Positions 62,192 through 64,000 of a stretch of 64,000 bases of DNA are shown piece by piece. The notes beneath the pieces are model-generated. The model was given only the letters and a program-made list of their open reading frames with translations, was not told the DNA's origin and searched no databases. This DNA comes from Salinicola acroporae (lineage in GTDB: Bacteria; Pseudomonadota; Gammaproteobacteria; Pseudomonadales; Halomonadaceae): NCBI RefSeq assembly GCF_003206615.1, contig NZ_PZJW01000002.1, forward strand, positions 148,016-212,015. The letters are read 5' to 3'. The translations under genes were made by a program, and so were the position numbers. How positions within the stretch are numbered: position 1 is the first letter of the stretch; each line of letters begins with the position of its first letter.

Positions 62192-62473
62192 ATGAACCAC
62201 CGCTTGATCCGCCCTGCCACGAGGAGAGGGAAGGCGCTGCTGGCCCTCTTCCTGCTGGTCATCCTGGCCGGGCTGTGGCCGGCCGTACTGCTGGCCAATC
62301 ACGCCGTGCTGATACTGGGCCTGCCGGCGCTGGCGGCCTGGTCCTGCCTGATCATCCTCGCATCGACCGGCGTAATGCTGCTGGCCAACCGGCTGCTGCC
62401 CCTGCCGACCTCGATCACCCAGGCAGATCCGACGAAAGCCGCATCAGGACCGGGAGAGCGTGTCGATGAGTGA
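62192..62473 (+). CDS. Small membrane protein next to SSS symporter (DUF3311-like)
   Basis: A 93-residue protein with two membrane helices (about 13-36 and 40-68). It resembles the short DUF3311/YhdT-type proteins that sit before sodium:solute symporters and may act as their partner. The ATG at 62192 has GGAG seven bases upstream; the frame extends back 15 codons without support. Its end overlaps the symporter start by 8 bases, so the two are coupled. Confidence 0.75.
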   Translation: MNHRLIRPATRRGKALLALFLLVILAGLWPAVLLANHAVLILGLPALAAWSCLIILASTGVMLLANRLLPLPTSITQADPTKAASGPGERVDE

Positions 62474-63980
62474 GCCGATTCCGCTGCTGATGACGCTGGC
62501 CTACGTGGCCGTGGCGCTGTGGCTGGGGGTTCGTGCCCGCGGCAGTCATCGCATGGACAGTCTCGAGCAGTGGGGCGTCGCCGGACGCAGCATGGGGCCC
62601 GTGGTGATGTATCTGCTGATGGGCGCCGGCAGCATCAGCGCCTACACCTTCATGGGCGCGCCGGGCTGGGCCTGGAGCAAGGGCGTGCCGGTATTCTACG
62701 TCGTCATCTACCTGAGCTATCTGGCCTTGATCGCCTGGTACTGCGGCCCCCGGGTGTGGGCGTTCGGCGCCAGACTCGGCCACGTCACCCAGGCCCAGGC
62801 GGTGGCGGATCGCTTCGAGAGTCCGCTGCTCGGCGCGCTGACGTCACTGGTGATGTCGATCGGCGCCATGGCCTATGCCGTCCTCCAGACCATCGGCGCG
62901 GCCTACATCCTGGAAGTGATGAGCGGCGGCCTGCTGCCCTTCACGCTCAATATCTGGCTGGTACTGGGTACCATCGCGATCTATCTGTTCATCAGCGGCC
63001 AGCGCGCCATCGGCGTGACCAACGCGTTTCAGGGCGGCCTGATGCTGATCGTGGCCTGGACGATCGGGCTCTGGGCAGCTCATCGGCTGACCGGCGACTG
63101 GTGGTTCGGCGGGGTCTTCGAACGCCTGCGCGACACCCATATCGACTTCCTGACGCTGCCGGGCGGCCTCGGCGACATGAGTTTCGCCTTCTGGACCTCG
63201 TCGATCATCGTCTCGATGTTCTCGTTCCAGCAGCCGGTCTGGCTGCAGTGGATGAGCGCCGACTCGGCCCAGAGCATCCGCCGCAGCGCCAGTTGGCTGC
63301 CGACCTACTACTTCGTCATCCTGCCGATGGTGGTGGTCGGTTTCATTGGCATCTTCAGCCTGCCCGACCTGGAGCGCGCCGACACCGTCGCCCTGCAGCT
63401 GGCATTCCAGCAGATGCCACCGATACTGGTCGGCCTGCTCGGCGCCGGCACGCTGGCCGCCGCGATGTCCTCCAGCGAGCCCTACATCCACGGCACCGCG
63501 CTGACCTGGACCCGGGACGTGATCCGCCCGCTGTTCAAGCTTTCGGAGCGACGCACCGGCCAGCTCGCGCGATACCTGATCTTTCCGATCATGCTGCTGA
63601 TCGTCGGCCCGGTGGCCATGCTCAATCCCGGCAACCTGATCATGATCCTGCTGGTCGGGCTCGGCTTCGCCGCCCAGATGCTGCCGGCCTTCATCGGCCT
63701 GTTCGTGTGGCCGCGAGCCACCCGAACCGGGGTGCTGTGTGGACTGTCGGCGGGGTTCATCGTGACCGCCCTGTTCACGGTGGTGTGGCCCAACCCGCTC
63801 GGCGTCCACGCCGGCGCCTGGGGCTTGATCGTCAATCTACCGCTGTTCGTCGCCGTTTCCCGGGTCACGCGTCCGGCCAGCGACGCAACACTCGCGCGCT
63901 TCATGGCGATCGTCGCCCCGCGCCGCCCGACATCTCGCTCGGCCGGTGAACGCGAGCCAACGTCTTCCACCATCACATGA
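62466..63980 (+). CDS. Sodium:solute symporter (SSS family)
   Basis: A 504-residue sodium-coupled importer with about thirteen helices. SSS signatures include LGVRARGSHRMDSLEQWGVAGRSMG, GAGSISAYTFMGAPGWAWSKG, the sodium-site region MSSSEPYIHGTALTWTRDVIRPLF and GFAAQMLPAFIGLFVWP. The ATG at 62466 has GGGAGAG seven bases upstream; a GTG at 62460 is also possible. It ends 20 bases before the window edge. Gene order (amidase, small membrane protein, symporter) suggests import of an amide-containing compound. Substrate unknown. Confidence 0.93.
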   Translation: MSEPIPLLMTLAYVAVALWLGVRARGSHRMDSLEQWGVAGRSMGPVVMYLLMGAGSISAYTFMGAPGWAWSKGVPVFYVVIYLSYLALIAWYCGPRVWAFGARLGHVTQAQAVADRFESPLLGALTSLVMSIGAMAYAVLQTIGAAYILEVMSGGLLPFTLNIWLVLGTIAIYLFISGQRAIGVTNAFQGGLMLIVAWTIGLWAAHRLTGDWWFGGVFERLRDTHIDFLTLPGGLGDMSFAFWTSSIIVSMFSFQQPVWLQWMSADSAQSIRRSASWLPTYYFVILPMVVVGFIGIFSLPDLERADTVALQLAFQQMPPILVGLLGAGTLAAAMSSSEPYIHGTALTWTRDVIRPLFKLSERRTGQLARYLIFPIMLLIVGPVAMLNPGNLIMILLVGLGFAAQMLPAFIGLFVWPRATRTGVLCGLSAGFIVTALFTVVWPNPLGVHAGAWGLIVNLPLFVAVSRVTRPASDATLARFMAIVAPRRPTSRSAGEREPTSSTIT

Positions 63981-64000
63981 GCCGAAGCGCCACCGGCCCC

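Overview
This is a 64 kb stretch of chromosome from a high-GC gammaproteobacterium. The gene content and order (ppk1/ppx/thioredoxin/rho/ubiD; rpsB-tsf-pyrH-frr-uppS-cdsA-dxr-rseP-bamA-skp-lpxD-fabZ-lpxA-lpxB-rnhB-dnaE-accA-tilS; map-glnD-dapD-dapE) fit the Oceanospirillales/Pseudomonadales side. Protein style and the short intergenic repeats suggest Halomonadaceae (Halomonas, Salinicola or a relative). The genus is not proven. No tRNA, rRNA, CRISPR array, transposase, integrase or phage gene was seen. It reads as core chromosome with an accessory-looking right end.

Layout. 1-14.4 kb: phosphate and redox block. It holds polyphosphate kinase (5' end probably outside the window), a Tat-exported PhoX phosphatase, a DAHP synthase behind a leader-peptide attenuator, a divergent ECF sigma/anti-sigma pair, an ATGA/GTGA-coupled ubiD-fre-folM operon, rho, a divergent thioredoxin and exopolyphosphatase. 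14.4-35.7 kb: one long minus-strand supercluster running from rpsB down to tilS. It covers translation (S2, EF-Ts, RRF), UMP kinase, isoprenoid and undecaprenyl synthesis, CDP-diacylglycerol, outer-membrane assembly (RseP, BamA, Skp), lipid A (LpxD/A/B), FabZ, RNase HII, DnaE, AccA and TilS. Hairpins punctuate it. 36-43.2 kb: plus-strand map, glnD, an ArsC-like reductase, dapD, dapE and an unknown overlapping gene; a minus-strand DUF305 gene sits behind a MerR-type promoter.

43.2-55.4 kb: a CDF metal transporter, a membrane-anchored cold-shock-domain protein, slyX, thioredoxin reductase, a 2-Cys peroxiredoxin with an OxyR-like upstream site, a CPXCG small protein, aconitase A with a GntR-type palindrome at its promoter, NAD malic enzyme, a YeeE/YedE (TsuA-type) transporter and tryptophanyl-tRNA synthetase. 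The spacers here carry heptanucleotide tandem repeats and a nested 130-bp palindrome. 55.5-64 kb: a catabolic-looking block. An IclR regulator, a DadA/PuuB-like FAD oxidoreductase and an NhaC-family antiporter form a probable operon. They are followed by alanine dehydrogenase and a divergent amidase - small membrane protein - sodium:solute symporter run.

The most interesting signals are regulatory: (i) a 41-residue leader peptide with FAFSGYGYWF and a terminator in front of DAHP synthase; (ii) a 19-bp-spacer MerR-type promoter at the DUF305 gene; (iii) OxyR-like and GntR-like sites at peroxiredoxin and aconitase; (iv) at least three families of structured intergenic repeats. I did not find a wholly new multi-gene system. 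The attenuator and the repeat families are the best candidates for follow-up. All calls come from reading the sequence and from memory of protein families; no database search was run.
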